Below are positions 41,808 to 51,139 of a stretch of 64,000 nucleotides of DNA, in pieces. Location: positions 1,116,001 through 1,180,000 of the forward strand of contig OX044364.1 of assembly GCA_943846735.1 (NCBI GenBank). Reading direction: 5' to 3'. Source of the DNA: CAJQLB01 sp905479065. Its GTDB lineage: Bacteria > Bacteroidota > Bacteroidia > Flavobacteriales > Flavobacteriaceae. A program made the position numbers and the translations under genes. Each line of letters starts with the position of its first letter. Within the stretch, counting starts at the first letter, position 1. Below the pieces are notes generated by a model. The model had not been told where the DNA came from and searched no databases. It saw only the letters and a program-made list of their open reading frames with translations.

Positions 41808-43430
41808 CTATAAGGAGTATTCATTCAAGCCTTTGGTGAAAGCTTCTGGGTTTTCGACGAGATGATATCGCGGATCATCGATAGCTTCGACAATAACATC
41901 TTTAAAAGTTGTACTTGATTTATACAAAAGAGTTTTACAGTCACCACTTAGGTGTTTCAAAGTGATTTTTTTATCTGCAAGATGATACTTAGTCACCAAA
42001 TTAAAAATGGCCTCAATGGCCGAATGATCACTTATGCGTGACTCAACAAAATCAATTTCTACACATTTTGGGTCGTTTTTTACATCAAATTTATCGTTAA
42101 AAGCACTAATACTTCCAAAAAATAACGGGCCCCAAATCTCATAAACTTTAGTTCCATCCTCTTTCAATCGTTTTCTTGCACGAATCCGTTTGGCATTCTC
42201 CCAAGAAAAAACTAAAGCACTGACAATCACACCTGCAATTACTGCGATGGCTAAGTCAAATAATACCGTAAGACTAGAAACTAATATTAAAACAAACAGA
42301 TCTGCGATTGGGATTTTATTTATAATCCTAAAACTTGACCAAGCAAACGTACCGACAACTACCATGAACATCACACCCACAAGTGCAGCAATTGGTACTT
42401 GTTCAATTAAACCTGAAGCAAATAAGATAAACCCGAGTAACGCTAATGCAGCAACAATTCCAGATAATCGACCTCGTCCACCTCCTTTAATGTTAATAAT
42501 AGATTGACCAATCATTGCACAACCTCCCATACCACCAAAAAGACCTGTGATAATATTTGCACCGCCTTGAGCCAAACATTCACGGTTAGAATTTCCACGG
42601 GTTTCGGTTAAATCGTCAATTAGATTTAAAGTCATTAATGACTCAATTAACCCAATTGCAGCTAGAATTAATGCGTATGGACCAATAAATCTCAATGTAT
42701 TCCAATCAAAAGGAATTTGCTCAAATATCTTCCACTGAAATTGTGGTAAGCCTCCTTTTAGTCCTTCTCCTCCACCTTCTTTAATGAAACTTCCAACAGT
42801 TGCAACATCAAGATCACCAAAAATCACAATTCCTGAAACCACAAAAATTGCTAACAACGCTTCTGGTATTTTTTTGGTAAATTTTGGTATAACAAACATA
42901 ATAGTCATTGTCAACGCCACTAATCCTAACATTGTTAATAATTGTGTTCCTTGCATCCAAACCTCTTCTCCATTGGTTACTGTCATAAACATTCCCAGTT
43001 GCGATAGAAAAATAACAATTGCTAAACCGTTGACAAAACCCATCATAACAGGATGCGGGATTAATCTTATGAACTTACCAAGTTTGAATACCCCTGCGAG
43101 CATTTGAATACCACCCATTAATATGACAGTTGCAAATAGATAATACAATCCTAACTGCTCTCCTTCTTGACCTAACGCATTACCTTCTGCGACCAGTGCA
43201 ACCATCACAACAGCTAAAGCTCCTGTGGCACCACTAATCATTCCAGGTCGACCACCAAAAACTGAGGTTATTAATCCAATCATAAATGCCGCATATAGTC
43301 CAACCAAAGGGTCAACTCCTGCTACGAAGGCAAATGCAACAGCTTCAGGTACTAATGCTAATGCTACTGTTAAACCACTTAAAATATCATTCTTTGCATT
43401 AGATGCACGCTTATTGATAAACTCAGTCAT
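41808..43430 (-). CDS. SulP family inorganic anion transporter
   Basis: 540 residues. About 12 membrane segments in the SulP arrangement, starting DILSGLTVALALVPEAVAFAFVAGV, with FIRLIPHPVMMGFVNGLAI and LFGGMGGCAMIGQSIINI. A cytoplasmic STAS domain ends the protein (about 435-540, CVEIDFVESRISDHSAIEAI; Ser may be a regulatory phospho-site). The close family members carry sulfate, bicarbonate or other anions; the substrate is unknown. No carbonic anhydrase or sulfate assimilation gene is nearby. Promoter at 43454. Confidence 0.92.
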   Translation of the reverse strand: MTEFINKRASNAKNDILSGLTVALALVPEAVAFAFVAGVDPLVGLYAAFMIGLITSVFGGRPGMISGATGALAVVMVALVAEGNALGQEGEQLGLYYLFATVILMGGIQMLAGVFKLGKFIRLIPHPVMMGFVNGLAIVIFLSQLGMFMTVTNGEEVWMQGTQLLTMLGLVALTMTIMFVIPKFTKKIPEALLAIFVVSGIVIFGDLDVATVGSFIKEGGGEGLKGGLPQFQWKIFEQIPFDWNTLRFIGPYALILAAIGLIESLMTLNLIDDLTETRGNSNRECLAQGGANIITGLFGGMGGCAMIGQSIINIKGGGRGRLSGIVAALALLGFILFASGLIEQVPIAALVGVMFMVVVGTFAWSSFRIINKIPIADLFVLILVSSLTVLFDLAIAVIAGVIVSALVFSWENAKRIRARKRLKEDGTKVYEIWGPLFFGSISAFNDKFDVKNDPKCVEIDFVESRISDHSAIEAIFNLVTKYHLADKKITLKHLSGDCKTLLYKSSTTFKDVIVEAIDDPRYHLVENPEAFTKGLNEYSL

Positions 43431-43453
43431 AATTACCTGTATTTAGGAAGCGT

Positions 43454-43483
43454 CAAAAATACATTTAAAATCAATACTGACAA
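43454..43483 (-). promoter_or_regulatory. Promoter for the SulP transporter
   Basis: On the minus strand a TTG is followed by 19 nt and TATTTTTG, matching the Bacteroidota promoter consensus. The -7 box ends 24 nt before the SulP ATG. Confidence 0.6.
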
Positions 43484-43671
43484 GTCAAAAAAGAAAGTTA
43501 TACAGAAGTCATAATTAGAGCACACGTATGTTTGAACGCAGTTAAAATAGTGTGGAAATTGTATAACAGCTTTGTATTCTTAAACGTTATTCAAAATCAT
43601 ATGTATTCAGTTCTAAGGAATTAAATTTGCATGCTAGACTGAACGTTTTATACGTATACTACAACAAAAAA

Positions 43672-44253
43672 TTAAAACAGCTCTCTAATGTTAGCATAAC
43701 TATTTTTCAGAGCTTTATCCACCTTTTTTTTTCCTAGCCATTTCGCCTTTGTGATGCCTTCCTTTATTTCAGGAACAAGCTTACCATCAAACGTTGTGTG
43801 CATTTTAAACCAATATGTGATTTTGATTTTATAGCGACCATTACGTTTAAAAATATGATAAGTTGTACTAAGTGGCTTCGTAATCACAAGACCGGATACC
43901 CCTGTCTCCTCTTCAACTTCTCGAATTGCACCTTCTTCAATTGACTCATGAATTTCAACCTTCCCTTTTGGTAAATCCCATTTGTCATTTCTGCAGATAA
44001 ATAATACTTTCTCATCATTATTATAGACTTTACCCCCACCCGCGATAACGTTAGGGAATTTTTTCAGAAACTTTCGAAGTAGTTTATCTGAATTCTTGTG
44101 GTATAAATAAACCCCTTTAGTGTCTGTTTTTCTAAAATCTCTAATAACACGAGGTAAATCAACGTATTTTAAAGGATAGGTTTTATAGTGTTTATCTGAC
44201 GAAACTTCAGATGTTAAGACAATTGGCTTATCGTTAACAAAAATTTTGTACAT
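43672..44253 (-). CDS. Nudix hydrolase
   Basis: 193 residues. The Nudix box is complete at 97-119: GKVEIHESIEEGAIREVEEETG with the GX5EX7REUXEEXGU spacing. An N-terminal extension of about 70 residues precedes the domain. Hydrolyses a nucleoside diphosphate linked to another group; the substrate is unknown. Divergent from pyrE. Confidence 0.87.
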   Translation of the reverse strand: MYKIFVNDKPIVLTSEVSSDKHYKTYPLKYVDLPRVIRDFRKTDTKGVYLYHKNSDKLLRKFLKKFPNVIAGGGKVYNNDEKVLFICRNDKWDLPKGKVEIHESIEEGAIREVEEETGVSGLVITKPLSTTYHIFKRNGRYKIKITYWFKMHTTFDGKLVPEIKEGITKAKWLGKKKVDKALKNSYANIRELF

Positions 44254-44368
44254 GTGAAGAATACCATATTTGTTACACGTAAAAATACTATTTTTTCGTT
44301 CACTAATAACATGTTCAAAAAAATAATTTAATTCAAAGAAATTAAATTATTAAAATTAAATTAATGTT

Positions 44369-44376
44369 TAATTTTG
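44369..44376 (+). promoter_or_regulatory. Possible -7 promoter box for pyrE
   Basis: TAATTTTG ends 5 nt before ATG 44382. If it is the promoter, the pyrE mRNA is nearly leaderless, and the upstream ATG 44364 cannot be the start. No -33 TTG seen. Confidence 0.4.
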
Positions 44377-44381
44377 CAATT

Positions 44382-45035
44382 ATGATTACAAATAAAACCA
44401 CTGCAAAAAAAACAGCTGAAGTTCTACTTCAAATAAAAGCCATTAAATTAAACCCAACCGAACCATTCGTTTGGGCATCAGGTTGGAAATCTCCTATTTA
44501 TTGTGATAACAGAATCATTTTATCCTTCCCTCCTATCAGAAATTACATACGTGAAAAAATAGCAAAACACATTGAAAAATATTATGGCAAACCTGACGTT
44601 ATTGCGGGAGTGGCAACTGGAGCTATAGGCATCGGTATTTTGGTCGCTGAATATTTGGGACTACCCTTTATTTATGTTCGTCCAGAAGCAAAAAAACACG
44701 GGCGACAAAATCAAATTGAAGGGTTTGTCCAAAAAGGGCAAAACGTAATTGTTGTTGAAGATTTAATTAGTACCGGAAAAAGTAGCTTGAATGCAGTAAG
44801 AGCTTTAAAAGAGGCCCGATATAATGTTAAAGGCATGGTTGCCATTTTTACTTACGGATTTACAACTGCAAACAACAATTTTTCAAAAGAGGGTGTCACG
44901 CTACATACACTAAGTAATTATGATAATTTGCTCGAACAAGCGCTTGAAACAAAATATATTAACAAAAAAGAAATGACCATACTATCTGAATGGAATGCAC
45001 AGCCTAGTGAATGGTCAAAAACTAAATTAAAATAA
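44382..45035 (+). CDS. pyrE: Orotate phosphoribosyltransferase
   Basis: 217 residues from ATG 44382; an ATG 18 bp earlier precedes the promoter box and is not typical of the family. Joins orotate to PRPP in pyrimidine synthesis. ASGWKSPIYCDNR is the orotate loop, YVRPEAKKHGRQNQIEG the catalytic loop, and VIVVEDLISTGKSSLNAV the PRPP-binding motif. A small SRPBCC gene follows after 7 bp. Confidence 0.95.
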   Translation: MITNKTTAKKTAEVLLQIKAIKLNPTEPFVWASGWKSPIYCDNRIILSFPPIRNYIREKIAKHIEKYYGKPDVIAGVATGAIGIGILVAEYLGLPFIYVRPEAKKHGRQNQIEGFVQKGQNVIVVEDLISTGKSSLNAVRALKEARYNVKGMVAIFTYGFTTANNNFSKEGVTLHTLSNYDNLLEQALETKYINKKEMTILSEWNAQPSEWSKTKLK

Positions 45036-45042
45036 TCGTAAC

Positions 45043-45447
45043 ATGAACTTGAATTCGCCAACAGTTTCAGTCGAAAAATCTGCTGAAGATTGCTTTATGT
45101 TTTTATCAGATATTCAAAATTTTGAGAAATTAATGCCAGAAAACATCAGTAAATTTGAGGTTTTACAAACTGATAAATTTCTTTTCGCACTCAAAGGAAT
45201 GCCAGAAATAGTTTTACAAAAAAAAGAAGAAATTAGTCCAAATAAAGTCGTTTTAGGAGCTGCAGGAGGCAAATTAGACTTTACATTAACAGCAGATATA
45301 ACACCTGTGTCAGAAAATAAAAGTAATATTCTACTGAACTTTTCAGGAAACTTCAATCCCATGATGACCATGATGATAAAGGGACCCATTTCTAAATTTA
45401 TAGAGTCTTTAGCTAAAAACATGCCAACAGCTATTTTAATAAATTAA
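45043..45447 (+). CDS. SRPBCC (START-like) family protein
   Basis: 134 residues, a single helix-grip domain. It begins NSPTVSVEKSAEDCFMFLSDIQNFEKLMP, the usual first strand and helix of a polyketide-cyclase-like protein, and ends with the long helix KFIESLAKNMP. Would bind a hydrophobic ligand in its cavity; the ligand is unknown. Co-transcribed with pyrE (7 bp apart); its end overlaps birA by 12 bp. Confidence 0.82.
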   Translation: MNLNSPTVSVEKSAEDCFMFLSDIQNFEKLMPENISKFEVLQTDKFLFALKGMPEIVLQKKEEISPNKVVLGAAGGKLDFTLTADITPVSENKSNILLNFSGNFNPMMTMMIKGPISKFIESLAKNMPTAILIN

Positions 45448-46167
45448 TTCAAGTTCTTTAAAACCATAGGAAGTTTTTATACCGTCGTGATCACGTATAA
45501 TTAATTCACCCTGCTCATTAACACCTTCTATAATACCAGTCATTACATTACCTGAGGGCATTTTAAATTGGGATTTCTTTTTTTGCTGAAATAAATGTCT
45601 CTCATATTCATTTTTCAATAACTCGTATTCTTCATGTTTTAAAATTTCAAAATATGTTTTGATTTCTTTTTGAAAAACACGTAAAACTTTATCCAAATTA
45701 AAAACGGACCCTGTCAATTTTTTCATAGATGATGCATTGGGTAAATTAACAAAATTATGTTGATTGACATTTAGCCCAATTCCGATAATTGAAATTTCAA
45801 GTTGGTTCCTTTTTATGACGTTTTCAATAAGAATACCACATATTTTTTTATTACCTGCCAAAATGTCGTTAGGCCATTTAATTGAAAGATCTCGAATCTT
45901 AAATCGCTTTAATGTTTTAATCAATGCTAACGATGTTACCATACTCACATAGAAATTTCTATCTACAAGAAAACAAACATGCCGTTTAAAAACACTGTAG
46001 GTAAGGTTTTTACCTTTTTCGGAATTCCATGCGGTGCCCATTAAACCTCGTCCTTTATTTTGAAAATCGGCAACAACAATAGTCATATCATCTACTGGAA
46101 TTGTGTCACACAACTGTCGTAAGTAGGAATTTGTTGAGTCAATGGCATTAAGTTTGATGATAGTCAA
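45436..46167 (-). CDS. birA: Biotin--[acetyl-CoA-carboxylase] ligase
   Basis: 243 residues from TTG 46167; no ATG exists near the start. Attaches biotin to the carrier protein of acetyl-CoA carboxylase. Short form with no DNA-binding domain, so it is only an enzyme. LNAIDSTNSYLRQL opens the domain, NKGRGLMGTAWNSEKGKNL is the biotinyl-AMP loop (GRGxxG), and KWPNDILAGNKKICGILIE carries the catalytic Lys. It converges with SRPBCC with a 12-bp overlap and diverges from rsfS. Confidence 0.92.
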   Translation of the reverse strand: MTIIKLNAIDSTNSYLRQLCDTIPVDDMTIVVADFQNKGRGLMGTAWNSEKGKNLTYSVFKRHVCFLVDRNFYVSMVTSLALIKTLKRFKIRDLSIKWPNDILAGNKKICGILIENVIKRNQLEISIIGIGLNVNQHNFVNLPNASSMKKLTGSVFNLDKVLRVFQKEIKTYFEILKHEEYELLKNEYERHLFQQKKKSQFKMPSGNVMTGIIEGVNEQGELIIRDHDGIKTSYGFKELELIY

Positions 46168-46232
46168 TAGATAAAAATTTTAAATTATAATTTTCTTAAG
46201 ATTTTTTACACGAGTTTTGAAGCAAAATGTAA

Positions 46233-46240
46233 TAACTTTG
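46233..46240 (+). promoter_or_regulatory. -7 promoter box for rsfS-ftsH
   Basis: TAACTTTG, exact TAnnTTTG match, 18 nt before the rsfS ATG. A TTTG lies 13 nt upstream, shorter than the usual spacing. Confidence 0.5.
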
Positions 46241-46258
46241 TACAAATAAAAAAAATTA

Positions 46259-46630
46259 ATGACTAAAGAAATATTTACTGCAGACCAATTAATAACCATC
46301 ATAGTTGAAGGTATTGAAGATGTAAAAGGTCAACAGATAACTATTTTAGATTTAAGGGAAATTGAAAATACAGTTTGTGATTATTTTGTTATTTGTGAAG
46401 GTACATCGAATACTCAAGTGAAAGCGATTGTAAACTCTGTACAAAAGAAAGTTAGTAAAACGACTAAAGATAATCCTTGGCACATAGAAGGAAATGACAA
46501 TGCTGAATGGGTACTAATGGATTATGTAAATGTCGTTATTCATGTGTTTCAAAAACATGTGAGAGAATATTATGATATTGAAAGTCTCTGGGGTGACTCC
46601 AAAATGACTGAAATAAAAACAAGTTACTAA
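46259..46630 (+). CDS. rsfS: Ribosomal silencing factor RsfS
   Basis: 123 residues (YbeB/DUF143). Binds L14 and blocks joining of the subunits when nutrients are short. IEDVKGQQITILDLREIENTV and YFVICEGTSNTQVKAI identify the family; VVIHVFQKHVREYYDIESLWGD is the conserved C-terminus. It lies 10 bp before ftsH, a common flavobacterial pairing. Confidence 0.95.
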   Translation: MTKEIFTADQLITIIVEGIEDVKGQQITILDLREIENTVCDYFVICEGTSNTQVKAIVNSVQKKVSKTTKDNPWHIEGNDNAEWVLMDYVNVVIHVFQKHVREYYDIESLWGDSKMTEIKTSY

Positions 46631-46640
46631 AACAAAGTGG

Positions 46641-48650
46641 ATGCCAGTAAATAAAAAATCAAATAAAAAGCCAAAACTCAATCCCTATTGGATTTATGGA
46701 ATTATAATTGCTGTTTTTCTTGGAATTAATGTTTTCTCAGGAGGCATGGGTTCAAATGTAGGGTCAACAACCACACAAGACAAATTCTTTGATTATTTGC
46801 GCGATGGTGAAGTTGAAAAGGTTGTTATAATAAACCGACGAGAAGCTCAGGTTTATCTGACTTCTGAGGCCGCCAGTTCAAGTGAACATAAAAACTCGGT
46901 TAAACCTCAATTGCTCCCTATGTCTGGAAAGGTTCCAAATTACGAGTTTCAATTGGGAGATCTTCAAAATTTTGAGAACACATTACGTGAAATTAAAACT
47001 GTATATGAATTAAATACTAGTGTAGATTACAAAATAGAAGAAAACATATGGGGAGATTTTCTTCTGACATTATTGCCCTTCGTTATTATTATCGGTGCAT
47101 GGATATTTATTATGCGTCGCATGTCATCAGGTGCTGGTGGAGGTGCTGGTGGACAAATATTTAATATTGGTAAATCGAAAGCAAAATTATTTGATCAAAA
47201 AACTGAAGTGAAGACAACATTTAAAGATGTTGCTGGTCTGGAAGGAGCAAAAGAAGAAATACAAGAAATTGTAGATTTTTTAAAGAGTCCTGATAAATAC
47301 ACGGCTCTTGGGGGCAAGATACCTAAGGGAGCCTTACTGATTGGACCTCCAGGAACAGGAAAAACATTACTTGCCAAAGCTGTTGCCGGTGAAGCTAAAG
47401 TTCCTTTTTATTCACTCTCTGGATCTGATTTCGTAGAAATGTTCGTTGGTGTCGGAGCTTCTAGAGTTCGAGATTTATTTAAACAAGCAAAAGAAAAATC
47501 TCCTGCGATAATTTTCATCGATGAAATTGACGCTATTGGGCGCGCAAGAGGAAAAAGTAATTTTTCAGGATCAAATGATGAACGTGAAAATACGTTAAAT
47601 CAGTTACTTACCGAGATGGATGGTTTTGGTTCAAATTCAAATGTCATTGTACTTGCAGCAACAAATAGGGCTGATGTATTGGATAAAGCTTTGATGCGTG
47701 CTGGAAGGTTTGACAGACAAATATTTGTAGACTTACCAGATGTTCGTGAACGAGAGGAAATTTTTGAAGTACATCTAAGACCAATTAAAAAGTCTAAAAA
47801 ATTAGACTTAGACTTTCTATCAAAACAAACACCCGGATTTTCAGGTGCCGATATTGCAAATGTCTGTAATGAAGCGGCACTTATTGCTGCTAGAAATGGT
47901 AAAAAAGCGGTTGAAAAGCAAGATTTTTTAGATGCTGTTGACAGGATCGTTGGAGGTTTGGAGAAAAAAAATAAAATTATTACACCTTCTGAAAAAAGAG
48001 CTGTGGCCTTTCATGAAGCAGGTCATGCAACGGTCAGTTGGATGTTAGAGCACGCTGCACCTTTAGTCAAGGTGACCATAGTGCCGCGAGGGCGTTCATT
48101 GGGAGCGGCTTGGTATTTACCTGAGGAACGTTTAATTGTGCGACCAGAGCAAATGCTTGACGAAATGTGTGCTGCTTTGGGTGGACGTGCTGCTGAAAAA
48201 GTTATTTTTGATAAAATTTCAACAGGGGCACTTAGTGATTTAGAGAAGGTAACAAAACAGGCAAGAGCAATGGTCACGGTTTACGGCCTTAGTGATAAGG
48301 TTGGTAATTTAACATATTATGATTCATCTGGCCAAAATGAGTATGGATTTACAAAACCGTACAGTGAGCAAACAGCCGAGTTAATTGATAAAGAAATTTC
48401 AGACATTATTGAGCACCAATATCAACGAGCTATAAAGTTGTTAGAGAAAAATAAAAGTAAGCTTACAGAACTTGCCGAAGTGTTATTAGATAAGGAAGTT
48501 ATTTTTAAGGATAATTTAGAAAAGATATTTGGAAAACGTCCGTTCACCAAAGAGCCTGTAGAGCCGTCATCAGCAGAAAAAAAGACAACGAGTAAGTTAA
48601 TTAATACAGAAGAGACACAAACAAAAGAGTCGAGTTGTGAAGAAGAGTAA
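46641..48650 (+). CDS. ftsH: ATP-dependent zinc metalloprotease FtsH
   Basis: 669 residues. Membrane-bound AAA+ protease for membrane-protein quality control. Two N-terminal membrane segments (about 18-34 and 140-158) enclose a periplasmic loop. Walker A GPPGTGKT at 235-242, Walker B IIFIDEIDAIG (290-300), the second region of homology ATNRADVLDKALMRAGRFD, and the zinc-protease motif HEAGH at 458-462. Downstream of rsfS by 10 bp; 99 bp precede the LUD gene. Confidence 0.98.
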   Translation: MPVNKKSNKKPKLNPYWIYGIIIAVFLGINVFSGGMGSNVGSTTTQDKFFDYLRDGEVEKVVIINRREAQVYLTSEAASSSEHKNSVKPQLLPMSGKVPNYEFQLGDLQNFENTLREIKTVYELNTSVDYKIEENIWGDFLLTLLPFVIIIGAWIFIMRRMSSGAGGGAGGQIFNIGKSKAKLFDQKTEVKTTFKDVAGLEGAKEEIQEIVDFLKSPDKYTALGGKIPKGALLIGPPGTGKTLLAKAVAGEAKVPFYSLSGSDFVEMFVGVGASRVRDLFKQAKEKSPAIIFIDEIDAIGRARGKSNFSGSNDERENTLNQLLTEMDGFGSNSNVIVLAATNRADVLDKALMRAGRFDRQIFVDLPDVREREEIFEVHLRPIKKSKKLDLDFLSKQTPGFSGADIANVCNEAALIAARNGKKAVEKQDFLDAVDRIVGGLEKKNKIITPSEKRAVAFHEAGHATVSWMLEHAAPLVKVTIVPRGRSLGAAWYLPEERLIVRPEQMLDEMCAALGGRAAEKVIFDKISTGALSDLEKVTKQARAMVTVYGLSDKVGNLTYYDSSGQNEYGFTKPYSEQTAELIDKEISDIIEHQYQRAIKLLEKNKSKLTELAEVLLDKEVIFKDNLEKIFGKRPFTKEPVEPSSAEKKTTSKLINTEETQTKESSCEEE

Positions 48651-48697
48651 TTGTTCACAAATGTTTTAAAGTTCCAAACAATTAGTTTAAGATTTTA

Positions 48698-48705
48698 TAT
48701 ATTTG
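48698..48705 (+). promoter_or_regulatory. -7 promoter box for the LUD-cdsA-psd-ACBP operon
   Basis: TATATTTG, exact TAnnTTTG match, 44 nt before the LUD ATG. No -33 TTG at standard spacing. Confidence 0.45.
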
Positions 48706-48749
48706 ATAAAATTCAGAGTTGAGTAATATTTTAATAGCGCCTACCCTAA

Positions 48750-49358
48750 ATGAGTCTATTTCGTAAAATTTTTGGTTCAAAATTAGACAAATCTCAGGAT
48801 CATGCCAGTGAGGATAATCGAGGCAAATACATGCCAGACCTCAAGCTTCCAATAGACGAACGTTTTACCATAAATTTTAAAGCTAACGGCGGAAAGTTTC
48901 TTTATTGTGAAAACATTGATGAAGTCAACGAAAATCTGAAATTAATTTTAGATGAAAACAACTGGAATGGTGATAACGTCATGATGTTTGATGAGAATTT
49001 AGCTCAAATTTTTAAAACACATAGCCTCAATATTAGTAACAGCAGTGCTAATTGCAATTATTTCTTATCAACTTGCGAATATTTAATTTCTAATGATGGT
49101 TCAATACTTATTTCATCGCACCAAATCAAAGAAAAAAAACTCAAGGAGCTTCCATTAAATTTCGTAATATATGCCACTACGAGTCAATTCGTTGAAACTA
49201 TCAGTGAGGGATTAAGAGGTATCAAAAATAGAAACAGGAATAAAATACCGTTTAATATAACGACAATTAAACATTTCAAAGCTTGTGATGACAAAGATTT
49301 CCTTAGTTATGGCAGTAGTTCAAAAAACCTGTATTTACTCTTATTAGAGGATCTTTAA
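48750..49358 (+). CDS. LUD domain protein (LutC/YkgG-like)
   Basis: 202 residues. LUD fold proteins bind a nucleotide-like ligand and some belong to the lactate-oxidising Lut complex. Typical elements are CEYLISNDGSILISSHQIKE and the FVIYATTSQFVETISEGLRG region. The N-terminus (LFRKIFGSK) is basic. There is no lutA or lutB nearby; instead it is the first gene of a phospholipid operon, so a lactate role is doubtful. Next gene is 9 bp away. Confidence 0.8.
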   Translation: MSLFRKIFGSKLDKSQDHASEDNRGKYMPDLKLPIDERFTINFKANGGKFLYCENIDEVNENLKLILDENNWNGDNVMMFDENLAQIFKTHSLNISNSSANCNYFLSTCEYLISNDGSILISSHQIKEKKLKELPLNFVIYATTSQFVETISEGLRGIKNRNRNKIPFNITTIKHFKACDDKDFLSYGSSSKNLYLLLLEDL

Positions 49359-49367
49359 AGACGAGAT

Positions 49368-50189
49368 GTGAAAGAACTAATTGTTAGAGCAGTATCCGGA
49401 GCTTTATTTGTTTCATTATTCCTATTATCCTTGCAATCACAACACGCTGTGATAGCCTTATTTTTTGTCTTTGGCGTAATTTGTATTGCTGAATTCAATA
49501 AATTAATACATGAAAAAGGCATAAGCGCCTATATAATTTTCACCATTTTATATATAGCATTTGCTTATTGGCAGCTGGTTGTCGAAAATAATAAAGGCTT
49601 TATAGAAGCAATACAAATACTGCATGTAGTCACTATTTTTGTAATGCTCTTTTTGATTAAAGATTTATTTTCGTCTAAAGCACTTCCTACAGTAATAACC
49701 AACAGATACATCAATACTACATTTTATCTTTCGAGTGCGTTTATTTTTATCATTTTAATCACCAATTATTATGAGGAATTTAATCCGAACATATTATTAG
49801 GCTCCTTCATACTAGTTTGGATAAATGATTCATTTGCATACCTCATCGGGAAAAACTTTGGTAAGCAAAAGTTATTCCCAAGTATTTCTCCCAAAAAAAC
49901 AGTTGAAGGTTTTTTAGGAGGGTTATTTTTTGCTTTAATTGGAAGTTACTTAATTGCAAACTATACACATACACTCAATTCCACTAGTTGGTTGATTATA
50001 GCAATAATTATTAGTGTTTTTGGAACACTCGGGGATTTAATTGAATCGAAATACAAACGACAAGCCAACGTTAAAGATAGCGGTGTAATTATGCCAGGAC
50101 ATGGTGGATTGCTAGATCGTTTAGATAGTATTATTTTTGCAGCACCATTTATCTATTTATTTTTAAGAATACTAACATATGTTTCATAA
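49368..50189 (+). CDS. cdsA: Phosphatidate cytidylyltransferase
   Basis: 273 residues from GTG 49368; the ATG two bases earlier is followed at once by a stop. Makes CDP-diacylglycerol from phosphatidate and CTP. About 7-8 membrane segments; the CDS signature is WINDSFAYLIGKNFGKQKLF followed by SPKKTVEGFLGG and the C-terminal SGVIMPGHGGLLDRLDS with metal-binding Asp. Overlaps psd by 11 bp. Confidence 0.95.
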   Translation: MKELIVRAVSGALFVSLFLLSLQSQHAVIALFFVFGVICIAEFNKLIHEKGISAYIIFTILYIAFAYWQLVVENNKGFIEAIQILHVVTIFVMLFLIKDLFSSKALPTVITNRYINTTFYLSSAFIFIILITNYYEEFNPNILLGSFILVWINDSFAYLIGKNFGKQKLFPSISPKKTVEGFLGGLFFALIGSYLIANYTHTLNSTSWLIIAIIISVFGTLGDLIESKYKRQANVKDSGVIMPGHGGLLDRLDSIIFAAPFIYLFLRILTYVS

Positions 50190-50832
50190 AGAAGGTCATA
50201 AAATTATACTAATAACAACGATTATTGTAATCACAACAGTGCTCCTTGTTGGTGAAATTTCACAAAATGATTGGTTTCAAAAATTAATACAAATTACTGC
50301 TATAGTTATATTTATACTTATTTTACAATTTTTCCGTAATCCAAAACGTCAAATAAAGCATAATGACAACCATATTCTTTCACCTGTAGACGGCAAAGTC
50401 GTTGTCATAGAAGAAGTTGAAGAAAATGAATATTTTAAAAGTAAACGTTTACAAGTGAGTGTATTTATGTCACCCTTGAATGTTCACGTCACAAGGTTTC
50501 CTTTGGGAGGGACTGTTCTTTACAGCAAATATCATCCTGGTAAATATTTAGTGGCTTGGCATCCCAAATCTAGTACTGAAAATGAACGTACCACAGTCGT
50601 TGTCGAGAACGTAAATTTTGGAAAGGTATTATTTAGACAAATAGCTGGGGCTTTGGCAAAACGAATTGTAAATTATGCAAAAGAAAATGAACAAGTTATT
50701 CAAGGAACAGATCAAGGTTTTATAAAATTTGGTTCAAGAGTTGATTTATTTCTACCTTTAGACGCATCTATTAAAGTCAAATTAAATCAAAAAGTAAAAG
50801 GTGGTAAAAGCATAATCGCTGAAAAGAGATGA
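50179..50832 (+). CDS. psd: Phosphatidylserine decarboxylase
   Basis: 217 residues, the short form. Two adjacent N-terminal membrane segments (about 8-27 and 36-52). It is self-cleaved between Gly and Ser in KFGSRVDL, with S186 becoming the pyruvoyl group. LSPVDGKVVVIEEV and the NVHVTRFPLGG segments are conserved. Makes phosphatidylethanolamine. It overlaps cdsA by 11 bp and ACBP by 4 bp. Phosphatidylserine synthase is not in the window. Confidence 0.95.
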   Translation: MFHKEGHKIILITTIIVITTVLLVGEISQNDWFQKLIQITAIVIFILILQFFRNPKRQIKHNDNHILSPVDGKVVVIEEVEENEYFKSKRLQVSVFMSPLNVHVTRFPLGGTVLYSKYHPGKYLVAWHPKSSTENERTTVVVENVNFGKVLFRQIAGALAKRIVNYAKENEQVIQGTDQGFIKFGSRVDLFLPLDASIKVKLNQKVKGGKSIIAEKR

Positions 50833-51095
50833 CCTCAGAAGATATAGAAATAAAGTTTAGAGAAGCAGTAGATCGAATAAATGCTCATAAAGAGCCATTC
50901 CCTGCAGATATCCTTCTAAAACTTTATGCATTTTACAAGAAAGCAACAAATGACTATGGTCGCCCTTCGAGTAGAGAACCCTTAATTAATGCCTTTAAAA
51001 CCAATGCGTTGTTTCAAGCAGAGGATATTAGTCAAGATACAGCCAAAAAACATTATATAGATTTAGTGGACAATTATTTTTTGTATCGAAAATAA
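50829..51095 (+). CDS. Acyl-CoA-binding protein
   Basis: 88 residues, the four-helix ACBP fold: IEIKFREAVDRINAHKEPFPADILLKLYAFYKKAT with the conserved Tyr/Lys pair (YAFYKKAT), then a PSSREPLINAFKTNALFQ segment. Carries long acyl-CoA in the cytosol. Its ATG overlaps the psd stop (ATGA), so it is translated with psd. Last gene of the phospholipid operon. Confidence 0.9.
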   Translation: MTSEDIEIKFREAVDRINAHKEPFPADILLKLYAFYKKATNDYGRPSSREPLINAFKTNALFQAEDISQDTAKKHYIDLVDNYFLYRK

Positions 51096-51139
51096 AACCG
51101 TAATAACTTATATCTTAATATTAGGCGTGATTAAATCTA

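Noticed and set aside
42190..43446. Three plus-strand frames (105, 107 and 73 codons) across the SulP gene
   Set aside because: Antisense shadows of transmembrane codons, rich in Thr/Asn/Pro; no start context or family match.
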